Source of the DNA: Cupriavidus sp. U2
Lineage (GTDB): Bacteria; Pseudomonadota; Gammaproteobacteria; Burkholderiales; Burkholderiaceae
Length of the DNA stretch: 64,000 bases
Assembly (NCBI RefSeq): GCF_009663685.2
Contig: NZ_RCOG02000007.1
Coordinates: 1-64,000, forward strand
Direction of reading: 5' to 3'
Made by a program: the position numbers and the translations under genes. This document shows, in pieces, positions 24,653-33,807 of the stretch; within the stretch, counting starts at the first letter, position 1, and each line of letters begins with the position of its first letter. The notes below the pieces were generated by a model. That model did no database searches and was not told where the DNA came from. It was given only the letters and a program-made list of their open reading frames with translations.

Positions 24653-26215
24653 ATGGCTATTTCGAACAAACAAAAGGCTGCCATTGCGGCCATCGTACTG
24701 GTGGGCTGTGTCGCGACTGGTGGCGTTCTGCTGAGCGGACGCTCTGCGCCGGAAGAGCAGGGTGGGCACTCGGAATCCAAGGGGCATGGCGACACCGAGC
24801 ACCATGGCAAGCAGGCGGCGCAAGTCGACCACAAGGATGACAAGTCACACGGCGACGGCGAGCATCACGAGGTCAAGAAGGGCCCCAATGGTGGCGCGCT
24901 CTTTTCGCGTGATGGCTATGACGTGGAAATTGGCACGGCCGAATCCAAGGGCGAGGCCCGTATTCGGCTCTGGGTTAGCAAGTCTGGAAAGGCGGTGGCA
25001 AATGGCGTGGCAGCGACAGGTCAGCTCGTGCGGGCTACGGGCGAGTCTCAAGCGCTCAAGTTCATGTTGTCTGGCGACGCGCTGGAAAGCCAACAGCCAG
25101 TTGCCGAGCCCCATGTCTTTGATGTGACCGCAAATGTGACCTTGCCCGGTTCGTCTTCGCCACTCGCCGTGCGGCTCTCGAAAGAGGAAGGCAAGATTGA
25201 GTTGACAGCGGACCAACTGGCCAAGACAGGGGTGGTGGTTCAAACCGCGGCCTCGGCAAAGGTCCAGGCTGGCGTCCAGTTCCCCGGCGAAATCCGTTTC
25301 AACGAAGACAAGACAGCCCACGTGGTGCCGCGACTGGCTGGCGTCGTAGAGAGCGTTCCGGCCAATATTGGGCAACAGGTTAAGAAGGGACAGGTTCTCG
25401 CGGTCATCGCGAGCACCGGGCTTTCTGACCAGCGCAGCGAACTACTCGCGGCACAGAAGCGTCTGGATCTGGCGCGTGTCACTTATGACCGCGAGAAGAA
25501 GCTCTGGGAACAGAAGATCTCTGCGGAGCAAGATTATCTGAGCGCCCGCAACGCGCTGCAGGAAGCGCAGATTAGTGTCCAGAACGCGCAGCAGAAACTG
25601 ACCGCCATTGGCGCCAGCAGCAGCTCGACGGCACTCAATCGCTACGAGCTGCGCGCACCATTCGACGGCATGATCGTCGAAAAGCATATCTCGCTTGGGG
25701 AAGCGGTGGCGGACAATGCCAACGTGTTCACGCTGTCGGATCTGTCGTCTGTCTGGGCCGAGTTCGTGGTGTCCGCCAAGGATGTCGAGCGGGTGCGTAT
25801 CGGCGAAAAGGCGTCCATCAATTCGGCATCGTCCGACGTAAAGGCCGATGGCACCGTTTCATACGTGGGTTCACTGCTGGGCGAGCAGACGCGGACGGCG
25901 AAGGCTCGCGTAACATTGACCAATCCACAGATGGCGTGGCGACCGGGTCTCTTCGTCACGGTCGACGTATTCGGAGCGGATGTCGAGGTGCCCGTTGCGG
26001 TGAAGACCGAGGCCGTCCAGGACGTCAATGGCGAGAGCGTAGTCTTTGTCGCGGTGCAAGGTGGATTCGTGCCGCAGCCGGTGAAGGTCGGCCGGACGAA
26101 CGGTAAGGTCGTCGAGATTGTCGAGGGCCTGAAGCCGGGTGCCCGTTACGCCGCCGCCAACAGTTTTGTTCTGAAGGCAGAACTTGGTAAATCCAGCGCC
26201 GAACACGGCCATTGA
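24653..26215 (+). CDS. czcB: CzcB, periplasmic adaptor (membrane fusion protein)
   Basis: The 520-residue adaptor is anchored by an N-terminal helix (AAIAAIVLVGCVATGGVLLSG). A His/Asp-rich region follows (HSESKGHGDTEHHGKQ and SHGDGEHHEVKKG, residues about 42-78), a likely metal-collecting segment of heavy-metal RND adaptors. Beyond residue 190 comes the usual order of barrel-sandwich hybrid, alpha-hairpin (around 'LLAAQKRLDLARVTYDREKK') and beta-barrel. It links CzcA to CzcC. The stop lies 16 bases before czcA, consistent with coupled expression. Confidence 0.94.
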   Translation: MAISNKQKAAIAAIVLVGCVATGGVLLSGRSAPEEQGGHSESKGHGDTEHHGKQAAQVDHKDDKSHGDGEHHEVKKGPNGGALFSRDGYDVEIGTAESKGEARIRLWVSKSGKAVANGVAATGQLVRATGESQALKFMLSGDALESQQPVAEPHVFDVTANVTLPGSSSPLAVRLSKEEGKIELTADQLAKTGVVVQTAASAKVQAGVQFPGEIRFNEDKTAHVVPRLAGVVESVPANIGQQVKKGQVLAVIASTGLSDQRSELLAAQKRLDLARVTYDREKKLWEQKISAEQDYLSARNALQEAQISVQNAQQKLTAIGASSSSTALNRYELRAPFDGMIVEKHISLGEAVADNANVFTLSDLSSVWAEFVVSAKDVERVRIGEKASINSASSDVKADGTVSYVGSLLGEQTRTAKARVTLTNPQMAWRPGLFVTVDVFGADVEVPVAVKTEAVQDVNGESVVFVAVQGGFVPQPVKVGRTNGKVVEIVEGLKPGARYAAANSFVLKAELGKSSAEHGH

Positions 26216-26231
26216 TACGGGGGAAACAGCA

Positions 26232-29200
26232 ATGTTTGAACGTATCATTAGCTTCGCCATCCAGCAGCGATGGCTGGTCCTGCTCGCCGTGCTCGGAATG
26301 GCCGGGTTAGGGATTTTCAGCTACAACCGACTACCGATCGACGCGGTCCCTGACATTACCAACGTCCAGGTTCAGGTCAATACATCCGCACCGGGATATT
26401 CGCCGCTGGAAACCGAACAGCGTGTCACGTATCCGATCGAGGTCGTGATGGCCGGCCTGCCGGGACTCGAACAGACGCGTTCGCTGTCCCGCTATGGCCT
26501 GTCGCAGGTAACGGTCATCTTCAAGGATGGCACGGACATCTATTTCGCGCGCCAACTCGTCAACCAGCGCATCCAGGAAGCCAAGGACAATCTGCCTGAA
26601 GGCGTCGTGCCGGCGATGGGGCCTATTTCGACCGGCCTGGGGGAGATCTACCTATGGACCGTGGAAGCCGAGGAGGGTGCTCGCAAAGCTGACGGGACTG
26701 CCTATACGCCGACAGATCTGCGCGAAATCCAGGATTGGGTGGTTCGGCCGCAACTGCGCAATGTGCCTGGTGTCACCGAGATCAATACCATCGGTGGGTT
26801 CAACAAGCAGTACCTTGTCGCGCCAAGTCTTGAACGGCTTGCCTCGTACGGGCTGACCCTGACCGACGTCGTCAATGCGCTGAACAAGAACAACGACAAT
26901 GTGGGTGCGGGCTATATCGAACGCCGGGGTGAGCAGTACCTGGTTCGTGCACCGGGTCAGGTCGCGTCCGAAGATGACATCCGCAACATTATTGTCGGCA
27001 CGGCGCAGGGGCAGCCGATCCGCATTCGCGACATCGGGGATGTGGAGATCGGCAAGGAACTGCGTACCGGTGCGGCAACCGAGAATGGCAAGGAAGTCGT
27101 GCTGGGCACGGTATTCATGCTCATCGGCGAAAACAGCCGGGCTGTATCAAAAGCGGTCGATGAAAAGGTCGCTTCCATTAACCGTACGATGCCGGAAGGT
27201 GTGAAGATCGTAACGGTATACGACCGGACACGTCTGGTCGACAAGGCCATTGCGACCGTCAAGAAGAACCTTCTTGAAGGCGCGGTGCTCGTCATCGTAA
27301 TTCTGTTCCTTTTCCTGGGTAACATCCGCGCGGCGCTGATTACCGCGACGATCATTCCGCTGGCGATGTTGTTCACCTTCACGGGGATGGTGAACTACAA
27401 GATCAGTGCGAACCTGATGAGCTTGGGCGCGCTCGACTTCGGCATCATCATCGATGGCGCGGTGGTGATTGTCGAAAACTGTGTGAGGCGACTGGCGCAT
27501 GCGCAGGAACACCATGGCCGGCCATTGACGCGCTCCGAGCGGTTCCATGAGGTGTTTGCCGCAGCGAAGGAGGCGCGTCGCCCACTGATCTTCGGTCAGC
27601 TCATCATTATGATCGTCTACCTGCCGATCTTTGCGCTGACGGGGGTGGAAGGCAAGATGTTCCACCCGATGGCGTTCACGGTCGTCCAGGCGCTGCTGGG
27701 CGCGATGATTCTGTCCGTGACGTTCGTTCCGGCTGCGGTCGCCTTGTTCATCGGCGAACGGGTGGCCGAGAAAGAAAATCGTCTCATGCTCTGGGCGAAG
27801 CGTCGCTACGAGCCGCTGCTGGAAAAGTCGCTCGCGAACACGGCCGTTGTATTGACGTTTGCCGCGGTGTCAATTGTTCTGTGCGTGGCCATTGCGGCCC
27901 GCCTGGGCAGCGAGTTCATCCCCAATCTGAACGAAGGCGACATTGCCATCCAGGCGCTGCGCATTCCTGGCACGAGCCTGTCGCAGTCCGTGGAGATGCA
28001 GAAGACGATCGAGACGACCCTCAAGGCAAAATTCCCCGAAATCGAGCGCGTGTTTGCGCGGACAGGTACGGCGGAGATTGCATCCGATCCGATGCCGCCG
28101 AATATTTCGGATGGCTACATCATGCTCAAGCCTGAGAAGGATTGGCCAGAGCCGAAGAAAACACATGCCGAACTGCTGTCCGCCATCCAGGAGGAAGCCG
28201 GCAAGATCCCCGGGAACAACTACGAGTTCTCCCAACCGATCCAGCTGCGGTTCAACGAGCTGATCTCCGGGGTCCGCTCGGACGTCGCAGTCAAGATCTT
28301 CGGCGATGACAACAACGTGCTCAGCGAGACGGCGAAGAAGGTATCGGCCGTGCTGCAGGGCATCCCCGGCGCGCAGGAGGTGAAGGTAGAACAGACCACC
28401 GGCTTGCCGATGCTGACGGTCAAGATCGATCGGGAAAAGGCGGCGCGATACGGGCTTAACATGAGCGACGTGCAAGACGCGGTGGCAACGGGCGTCGGAG
28501 GCCGTGATTCCGGAACCTTCTTCCAGGGCGATCGTCGTTTCGATATCGTGGTCCGCCTGCCCGAAGCTGTGCGCGGCGAGGTCGAGGCTCTGCGCCGATT
28601 GCCGATTCCGTTGCCAAAAGGAGTGGACGCGAGAACGACGTTTATCCCATTGAGCGAGGTGGCGACGCTGGAAATGGCGCCCGGCCCGAACCAGATCTCG
28701 CGCGAGAACGGCAAGCGCCGCATCGTGATCAGTGCCAACGTTCGTGGACGTGATATTGGTTCATTCGTGCCCGAGGCGGAAGCGGCTATCCAAAGCCAGG
28801 TCAAGATCCCGGCTGGCTACTGGATGACATGGGGTGGCACCTTTGAGCAACTGCAGTCCGCCACCACCCGCCTGCAGGTGGTAGTGCCGGTGGCGCTGTT
28901 GCTGGTCTTCGTACTGTTGTTTGCGATGTTCAACAACATCAAGGATGGCTTGCTAGTCTTCACGGGCATTCCCTTTGCGCTGACTGGCGGGATTCTTGCC
29001 CTGTGGATACGCGGCATTCCGATGTCCATTACTGCAGCGGTGGGCTTCATCGCGCTGTGCGGGGTGGCGGTGCTCAATGGTCTGGTGATGCTGTCGTTTA
29101 TCCGATCGCTGCGCGAAGAAGGGCATTCCCTCGACAGCGCGGTCCGAGTTGGCGCCCTGACGCGACTGCGTCCGGTGCTGATGACGGCCCTGGTGGCATC

Positions 29201-29423
29201 CCTGGGTTTCGTGCCGATGGCCATCGCCACCGGTACGGGCGCTGAGGTGCAACGTCCCCTCGCAACGGTGGTAATCGGTGGCATCTTGTCGTCCACGGCG
29301 CTGACCCTACTGGTGTTGCCGGTGCTCTATCGACTTGCTCACCGCAAGGATGAGGACGCGGAAGATACTCGCGAGCCAGTCACTCAGACGCATCAACCGG
29401 ATCAAGGCCGCCAGCCTGCATGA
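26232..29423 (+). CDS. czcA: CzcA, heavy-metal RND proton antiporter
   Basis: The 1063-residue inner-membrane pump exports Co, Zn and Cd from the periplasm in exchange for protons. The ATG at 26232 matches the known length. An in-frame start at 26184 lies inside czcB. Twelve membrane helices flank two large periplasmic loops. In helix 4, 'DFGIIIDGAVVIVE' places D402, D408 and E415 exactly where the proton-relay residues of C. metallidurans CzcA lie. All three are intact, so the pump should be functional. A terminator follows and separates czcCBA from czcDRS. Confidence 0.96.
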   Translation: MFERIISFAIQQRWLVLLAVLGMAGLGIFSYNRLPIDAVPDITNVQVQVNTSAPGYSPLETEQRVTYPIEVVMAGLPGLEQTRSLSRYGLSQVTVIFKDGTDIYFARQLVNQRIQEAKDNLPEGVVPAMGPISTGLGEIYLWTVEAEEGARKADGTAYTPTDLREIQDWVVRPQLRNVPGVTEINTIGGFNKQYLVAPSLERLASYGLTLTDVVNALNKNNDNVGAGYIERRGEQYLVRAPGQVASEDDIRNIIVGTAQGQPIRIRDIGDVEIGKELRTGAATENGKEVVLGTVFMLIGENSRAVSKAVDEKVASINRTMPEGVKIVTVYDRTRLVDKAIATVKKNLLEGAVLVIVILFLFLGNIRAALITATIIPLAMLFTFTGMVNYKISANLMSLGALDFGIIIDGAVVIVENCVRRLAHAQEHHGRPLTRSERFHEVFAAAKEARRPLIFGQLIIMIVYLPIFALTGVEGKMFHPMAFTVVQALLGAMILSVTFVPAAVALFIGERVAEKENRLMLWAKRRYEPLLEKSLANTAVVLTFAAVSIVLCVAIAARLGSEFIPNLNEGDIAIQALRIPGTSLSQSVEMQKTIETTLKAKFPEIERVFARTGTAEIASDPMPPNISDGYIMLKPEKDWPEPKKTHAELLSAIQEEAGKIPGNNYEFSQPIQLRFNELISGVRSDVAVKIFGDDNNVLSETAKKVSAVLQGIPGAQEVKVEQTTGLPMLTVKIDREKAARYGLNMSDVQDAVATGVGGRDSGTFFQGDRRFDIVVRLPEAVRGEVEALRRLPIPLPKGVDARTTFIPLSEVATLEMAPGPNQISRENGKRRIVISANVRGRDIGSFVPEAEAAIQSQVKIPAGYWMTWGGTFEQLQSATTRLQVVVPVALLLVFVLLFAMFNNIKDGLLVFTGIPFALTGGILALWIRGIPMSITAAVGFIALCGVAVLNGLVMLSFIRSLREEGHSLDSAVRVGALTRLRPVLMTALVASLGFVPMAIATGTGAEVQRPLATVVIGGILSSTALTLLVLPVLYRLAHRKDEDAEDTREPVTQTHQPDQGRQPA

Positions 29424-29432
29424 CGTAAATCC

Positions 29433-29461
29433 TTGGGCGGTCATCGTACCGCCCAATTTTT
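29433..29461 (+). terminator. terminator between czcA and czcD
   Basis: TTGGGCGGT (29433-29441) pairs perfectly with ACCGCCCAA (29448-29456), followed by TTTTTAT. It lies 10 bases after the czcA stop and 12 bases before czcD, whose AGGAG begins at about 29464. It should strongly reduce readthrough from czcCBA into czcDRS. Confidence 0.88.
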
Positions 29462-29473
29462 ATAGGAGTTTCT

Positions 29474-30424
29474 ATGGGCGCAGGTCACTCACACGACCAT
29501 CCCGGTGGCAACGAGCGATCGCTCAAGATCGCCCTTGCGCTGACCGGTACGTTCCTGATTGCCGAAGTGGTCGGTGGTGTCATGACGAAGAGCCTGGCGT
29601 TGATCTCCGACGCCGCGCACATGCTCACGGACACCGTCGCACTGGCCATCGCACTGGCTGCTATTGCGATCGCCAAGCGACCCGCGGACAAGAAGCGGAC
29701 ATTTGGCTACTACCGTTTTGAGATTCTTGCCGCGGCCTTTAACGCATTGCTGCTGTTCGGTGTGGCTATCTACATCCTGTACGAAGCCTACCTGCGGCTG
29801 AAATCGCCACCTCAGATTGAGTCAACCGGCATGTTCGTCGTGGCTGTGCTGGGCCTGATCATCAATCTCATCAGCATGCGCATGCTGTCCTCCGGGCAAA
29901 GCAGCAGCCTGAACGTGAAGGGTGCTTATCTGGAAGTCTGGAGCGATCTGCTCGGGTCGGTTGGCGTCATCGCCGGTGCGATCATCATCCGCTTCACGGG
30001 CTGGGCGTGGGTCGACTCCGCCATTGCGGTGCTGATCGGCCTCTGGGTACTGCCTCGCACGTGGATCCTGCTGAAGTCGAGCCTGAATGTGCTGCTCGAA
30101 GGCGTACCCGATGACGTGGATCTGGCAGAGGTTGAGAAGCAAATTCTGGCGACGCCCGGGGTAAAAAGCTTCCATGACCTCCACATCTGGGCACTTACCA
30201 GCGGCAAGGCGAGCTTGACGGTTCATGTCGTGAATGACACGGCCGTCAACCCGGAAATGGAAGTGCTACCGGAATTGAAGCAGATGCTGGCTGACAAATT
30301 CGATATCACGCACGTGACCATTCAGTTCGAACTGGCACCATGCGAACAAGCGGATGCAGCTCAGCATTTCAATGCATCGCCAGCACTGGTCGGATCGAAG
30401 TCGCTTGCTGCAGGAGGAAACTAA
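29474..30424 (+). CDS. czcD: CzcD, cation diffusion facilitator
   Basis: The 316-residue CDF protein moves Zn, Co and Cd from cytoplasm to periplasm. It has a short His-rich start ([11 protein letters not shown]), six membrane helices and a cytoplasmic ferredoxin-like C-terminal domain with 'SFHDLHIW'. Helix 2 carries the canonical H-x3-D (DAAHMLTD). Helix 5 has '[10 protein letters not shown]', where Glu takes the place of the usual His of the second H-x3-D. I recall the same in C. metallidurans CzcD. CzcD feeds the CzcCBA pump and dampens CzcRS signalling. The start has AGGAG close upstream. Confidence 0.95.
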   Translation: MGAGHSHDHPGGNERSLKIALALTGTFLIAEVVGGVMTKSLALISDAAHMLTDTVALAIALAAIAIAKRPADKKRTFGYYRFEILAAAFNALLLFGVAIYILYEAYLRLKSPPQIESTGMFVVAVLGLIINLISMRMLSSGQSSSLNVKGAYLEVWSDLLGSVGVIAGAIIIRFTGWAWVDSAIAVLIGLWVLPRTWILLKSSLNVLLEGVPDDVDLAEVEKQILATPGVKSFHDLHIWALTSGKASLTVHVVNDTAVNPEMEVLPELKQMLADKFDITHVTIQFELAPCEQADAAQHFNASPALVGSKSLAAGGN

Positions 30425-30425
30425 G

Positions 30426-31103
30426 GTGCGGGTACTTGTTGTAGAAGACGAACCGCGTACTGCGGAGTATTTGCAGAAGGGATTGTCGGAGTCGGGTTTC
30501 GTGGTCGACATCGCGAACAATGGTGGCGATGGGCTCCACATGGCGGAAGAGACCGACTACGACGTCATCATCCTGGACGTCATGCTGCCAGGTATGGACG
30601 GGTGGACGGTCATCAAGTCCATTCGATCCAAGTCCGAGACACCCGTACTGTTTCTGACGGCGCTGGATGATGTGGCGGATCGTGTCAGAGGCTTCGAGTT
30701 GGGGGCAGACGATTACCTGGTCAAGCCCTTCGCCTTTGCCGAGCTCCTTGCCCGTATCCGGCGTTGCTTGCGCCAAAGCACCTCGAAGGAGTCCGAGCGA
30801 TTGCGCATTGCCGATCTGGACATCGACGTGCTTGGAAGGCGGGTATTCCGGGGAACTACCCGCATTGAATTGACGAATCAGGAGTTCTCGCTGTTGCACC
30901 TGCTCATGCGCCGGAGAGGGGAGGTGCTGTCGCGAACCACGATCGCGTCCCAGGTCTGGGACGTCAACTTCGACACGGATACCAATGTCGTTGACGTCGC
31001 GATCCGGCGCCTGAGATCCAAGGTGGATGATCCCTTCGATCAAAAGCTGATCCATACCGTACGGGGAATGGGCTATGTCCTCGACCCAGAGCGCGGCCGG
31101 TGA
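30426..31103 (+). CDS. czcR: CzcR, OmpR-family response regulator
   Basis: A GTG at 30426 starts the 225-residue regulator, with AGGAGG 8 bases upstream. An earlier in-frame ATG lies inside czcD. The receiver domain has the acidic pair (VVEDE), the phosphorylated Asp in '[13 protein letters not shown]' and the conserved Lys (VKPFAF). The C-terminal winged helix ends '[13 protein letters not shown]', typical of OmpR/PhoB-type DNA-binding domains. With CzcS it controls czc promoters in response to zinc, cobalt and cadmium. The reading frame ends four bases before the czcS start. Confidence 0.94.
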   Translation: MRVLVVEDEPRTAEYLQKGLSESGFVVDIANNGGDGLHMAEETDYDVIILDVMLPGMDGWTVIKSIRSKSETPVLFLTALDDVADRVRGFELGADDYLVKPFAFAELLARIRRCLRQSTSKESERLRIADLDIDVLGRRVFRGTTRIELTNQEFSLLHLLMRRRGEVLSRTTIASQVWDVNFDTDTNVVDVAIRRLRSKVDDPFDQKLIHTVRGMGYVLDPERGR

Positions 31104-31107
31104 CGGA

Positions 31108-32538
31108 ATGAGGCCCGGGACTTCGATAACCCCGCTGTCACTGACGAGGCGGCTTGGGCTCTTCTTTGCATTGGTACTGTCTATCGCGCTGGCCAGCATG
31201 GGCGCCTTTGCTTACTACTCGCTCGCCGCGCAACTCGAGGCCAGAGACGATGAGGTTGTAAAGGGAAAACTCGAACAGGTCGAGCATTTCTTGCGCGAGG
31301 TGGACGGGGTGCAGGGCGTCCCGGCGGCGCAGCATCGCTTCGATGATCTGGTGCGAGGTTACTCGGACCTCATCGTTCGCGTCACGGCGCTGGATGGCCG
31401 GCTTTTGTTTCGCACGGGCAACGATGCATTGCTGGAAGGCACTGACCAAGCGGCGGTCACGGGAAAGTCATCGCTCATGTTCCAGTCCGCCGATGCGGTG
31501 TTGGGGCGAGACGGTACGCGGGCGACGGTGTTCGTGGCGAAGTCTGGCGAGGACAGGAAGCAGGTGACTGCGCGATTCCGGACGACGCTCGTGCTTGGTA
31601 CCACCGTCGGTGTGATATTGACGGCCCTGGTGGGGGCGGCCATTACGCGCCGTGAGCTGGAGCCGGCGCACGTACTTATCAAGCAGATCAACCGGATCAG
31701 TGTGGAACGGCTGAGCTACCGGGTGGACATGCCACCCAAGCCCACCGAAGTGCGTGATATCGCCTCTGCGTTCAATGCGATGCTGCAACGCCTCGAGGAT
31801 GGTTATCAGAAGCTGTCGCGGTTCTCCGCCGATCTTGCCCATGATTTGCGCACGCCGCTTAACAACCTCATTGGACATGCCGAGGTCGCCTTGTCACGAG
31901 ACCGCACCGGGCCCGAGTATGTCGCCTTGGTGGAGGAAAGCCTGGTCGAATACCAGCGACTTGCGAGGATGATCGATGCGATGTTGTTCCTCGCGCGAGC
32001 TGACAGTGCCAATGTGGCGCTCGAGTTGACGGAACTCCAGTTGAATGCAGAACTTCGCAAGTTGTCCGCCTACTTTTCGGTGCTTGCAGAGGAGCGAAGC
32101 GTCGTAATCAGGGTAAGCGGGGATGCCACCCTGGTCGCTGATGCCATTCTGTTCCAGCGTGCGATCAACAATGTTCTGTCAAATGCGGTCCGTCATGCGT
32201 GGCCGAATTCGATGATAGATCTGGTGGTGCGCCGCGAAGCGGCACATTGTTGCATCGACATCACGAACGTTGGAGACCCAATCCCGGAGCGGGAACTTTC
32301 CCTCATCTTTGATCGGTTCTTCCGTGGGGATAGGGCGAGATCCAACTCGTCACAGTCCACGGGGCTGGGCCTGGCCATCGTCCTGTCGATCATGGAGCTC
32401 CATGGCGGCGACGCGTCAGCCGTGAGCGGCTTGGATGGGAAGACACGCTTTACATTGCGCTTCCCGCTCAACGGTGCTGAAGCCTCAGCGCGGGTTTCGG
32501 TGGGTAGGCCGAGTCAGGACCGACCAGTCGTTGGGTAG
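31108..32538 (+). CDS. czcS: CzcS, metal-sensing histidine kinase
   Basis: I chose the ATG at 31108, which gives 476 residues as in C. metallidurans CzcS. An earlier ATG at 31075 would overlap czcR. Two membrane helices (near residues 15-35 and 165-190) enclose a periplasmic sensor domain and are followed by HAMP, the H-box 'SADLAHDLRTPLNN', the N-box 'INNVLSNAVRHAW' and the G-box 'STGLGLAIVLS'. It senses periplasmic Zn/Cd/Co and phosphorylates CzcR. All catalytic boxes are intact. Confidence 0.93.
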   Translation: MRPGTSITPLSLTRRLGLFFALVLSIALASMGAFAYYSLAAQLEARDDEVVKGKLEQVEHFLREVDGVQGVPAAQHRFDDLVRGYSDLIVRVTALDGRLLFRTGNDALLEGTDQAAVTGKSSLMFQSADAVLGRDGTRATVFVAKSGEDRKQVTARFRTTLVLGTTVGVILTALVGAAITRRELEPAHVLIKQINRISVERLSYRVDMPPKPTEVRDIASAFNAMLQRLEDGYQKLSRFSADLAHDLRTPLNNLIGHAEVALSRDRTGPEYVALVEESLVEYQRLARMIDAMLFLARADSANVALELTELQLNAELRKLSAYFSVLAEERSVVIRVSGDATLVADAILFQRAINNVLSNAVRHAWPNSMIDLVVRREAAHCCIDITNVGDPIPERELSLIFDRFFRGDRARSNSSQSTGLGLAIVLSIMELHGGDASAVSGLDGKTRFTLRFPLNGAEASARVSVGRPSQDRPVVG

Positions 32539-32652
32539 AGTGGTGCAATGAGCCCGATTGCCTATTTGTAATCGCCGGGCAAGGCTGCAGCATGCGTACA
32601 ATTTATACACTCGTTTTCATAGATCAACGAAGTCTCTAGAAAGGAGATGACT

Positions 32653-33048
32653 ATGAAAACGAAGAAACACGCCTTGCTGTTTGCGGCGTTGCTGTTGGGT
32701 GGGATGTCGGCTTCGTATGCTTTGGAAATGACCGGGTTGAAACCGGGCGTGCCTGCGTCGACGGCGACGGCGCAGGCGATGGCGAAGCGTCACGCGACCT
32801 TGTATGGCGATCCAGCCGGCCAATCTCAGGCCAGTCGCATTATCGACGTGAAGCCAGGGATGCGGTATGTCAACGTGGACTCTGGCGAGACGGTGGCATT
32901 TCGGGCCGGCGAGAAGATCGTCGCATGGACCTTCGCCCAGATGGTCAGGGATTCGAGTGTGGATCTTGGCTTGTTGATGCCGGATCTGCCAGGTAGCGCT
33001 GGCGTGCGCGTCTATATTGATAGAAGCGACCTCTTCACAGGCGGCTGA
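32653..33048 (+). CDS. czcE: CzcE, periplasmic metal-binding protein
   Basis: The ATG at 32653 has AAGGAGA 7 bases upstream and is preferred to the ATG two codons earlier. The 131-residue protein has a signal peptide (MKTKKHALLFAALLLGGMSASYA) and a mature beta-rich domain. Position after czcS, length and sequence match CzcE, which binds Cu(II) and other cations in the periplasm and modulates czc signalling. It has its own 114-base upstream region with an A/T-rich segment near 32595-32630, a likely promoter. A terminator follows. Confidence 0.9.
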   Translation: MKTKKHALLFAALLLGGMSASYALEMTGLKPGVPASTATAQAMAKRHATLYGDPAGQSQASRIIDVKPGMRYVNVDSGETVAFRAGEKIVAWTFAQMVRDSSVDLGLLMPDLPGSAGVRVYIDRSDLFTGG

Positions 33049-33073
33049 ACGTTGCTGAACCGATGAACTGCAG

Positions 33074-33098
33074 GCCCCGCGCAATGCGGGGCTTTTTT
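33074..33098 (+). terminator. rho-independent terminator after czcE
   Basis: GCCCCGC pairs with GCGGGGC around GCAAT and is followed by TTTTTT. It ends the czcE transcript. Confidence 0.87.
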
Positions 33099-33205
33099 CA
33101 TCATCATTGGCGTTGGCTCTGCCGCTTAGCAATACACGAGGCGACGGGAAGTTGTGGCACGCGCAACCGTATCGTAAACGGCACTAGATTGACGCCGATG
33201 GACGG

Positions 33206-33238
33206 AAAAAAAGCTTGCCCTCCAGGGAGGGCAAGCTT
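33206..33238 (-). terminator. terminator of the minus-strand repeat-protein gene
   Basis: AAGCTTGCCCTC and GAGGGCAAGCTT form a perfect 12-bp stem. Read on the minus strand it is followed by a run of seven T residues. A second stem at 33279-33307 (GAGCCAGGCA/TGCCTGGCTC) lies between it and the gene ending at 33348. Confidence 0.85.
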
Positions 33239-33347
33239 CGGAAGCTTTCGCCATCGGGATAAAGCGAAAGAGCACCAAGAGCCAGGCAACTGACGGGTGC
33301 CTGGCTCCCCCACAGAGGTCGGTCTGAGTGTCAGGGATGGCTATGCG

Positions 33348-33626
33348 TCAAATTCCGCGTGCGCCATCGGTGAACACATCACGCGGCCCGATACGAGAGC
33401 CGTCAGTAAATACGTCACGTTGGCCGAGGCGTGCTCCGTCGGTGAACACGTCGCGCTTGTCGATGCGTGCACCGCCAGAGTAAATGTCGTTGACTGCCGC
33501 ACGTCCGCCATCGGTGTACGGATCGCGAGGGCGGTGGATCTGGCCGTCTGGCGTTGCGGCGACGGCGGATCCGGCGGCGGCAATCGTGAGGGCAGCAGCA
33601 ATCAGGGCAGTGTGAATCGTCTTCAT
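33348..33626 (-). CDS. small exported protein with DVFTDGAR repeats
   Basis: The ATG at 33626 has GGAGA 6 bases upstream and starts a signal peptide (MKTIHTALIAAALTIAAAGSAVA). The mature 69 residues are built from imperfect repeats of an 11-residue unit: DPYTDGGR, DIYSGGAR, RDVFTDGAR, RDVFTDGSR, RDVFTDGAR. Each carries Asp and Arg and an aromatic residue. The C. metallidurans czc region also has a small metal-induced gene downstream of czcE (czcJ), and this may be its counterpart, but I cannot confirm that. Metal binding by the Asp-rich repeats is a guess. Confidence 0.7.
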   Translation of the reverse strand: MKTIHTALIAAALTIAAAGSAVAATPDGQIHRPRDPYTDGGRAAVNDIYSGGARIDKRDVFTDGARLGQRDVFTDGSRIGPRDVFTDGARGI

Positions 33627-33735
33627 GGAATCTCTCCAAGTCAATGTTTGTGAGTCTTTAATCGCTCACCGTGTTCACAGTCTAGCTACCGGACCTGCTC
33701 CACTGAATTACCCGCGTATTACGATCCTGTCATAA

Positions 33736-33760
33736 AAAAATGCCTCCCGGTTGGGAGGCA
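33736..33760 (-). terminator. terminator of the minus-strand porin gene
   Basis: TGCCTCCC and GGGAGGCA form an 8-bp stem around GGTT. On the minus strand it is followed by seven T residues. It lies about 50 bases after the porin stop. Confidence 0.83.
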
Positions 33761-33807
33761 AAAACTCTCTTGAATTAACAAGAAAGTGTCGATTCTTTTG
33801 GGGACGA

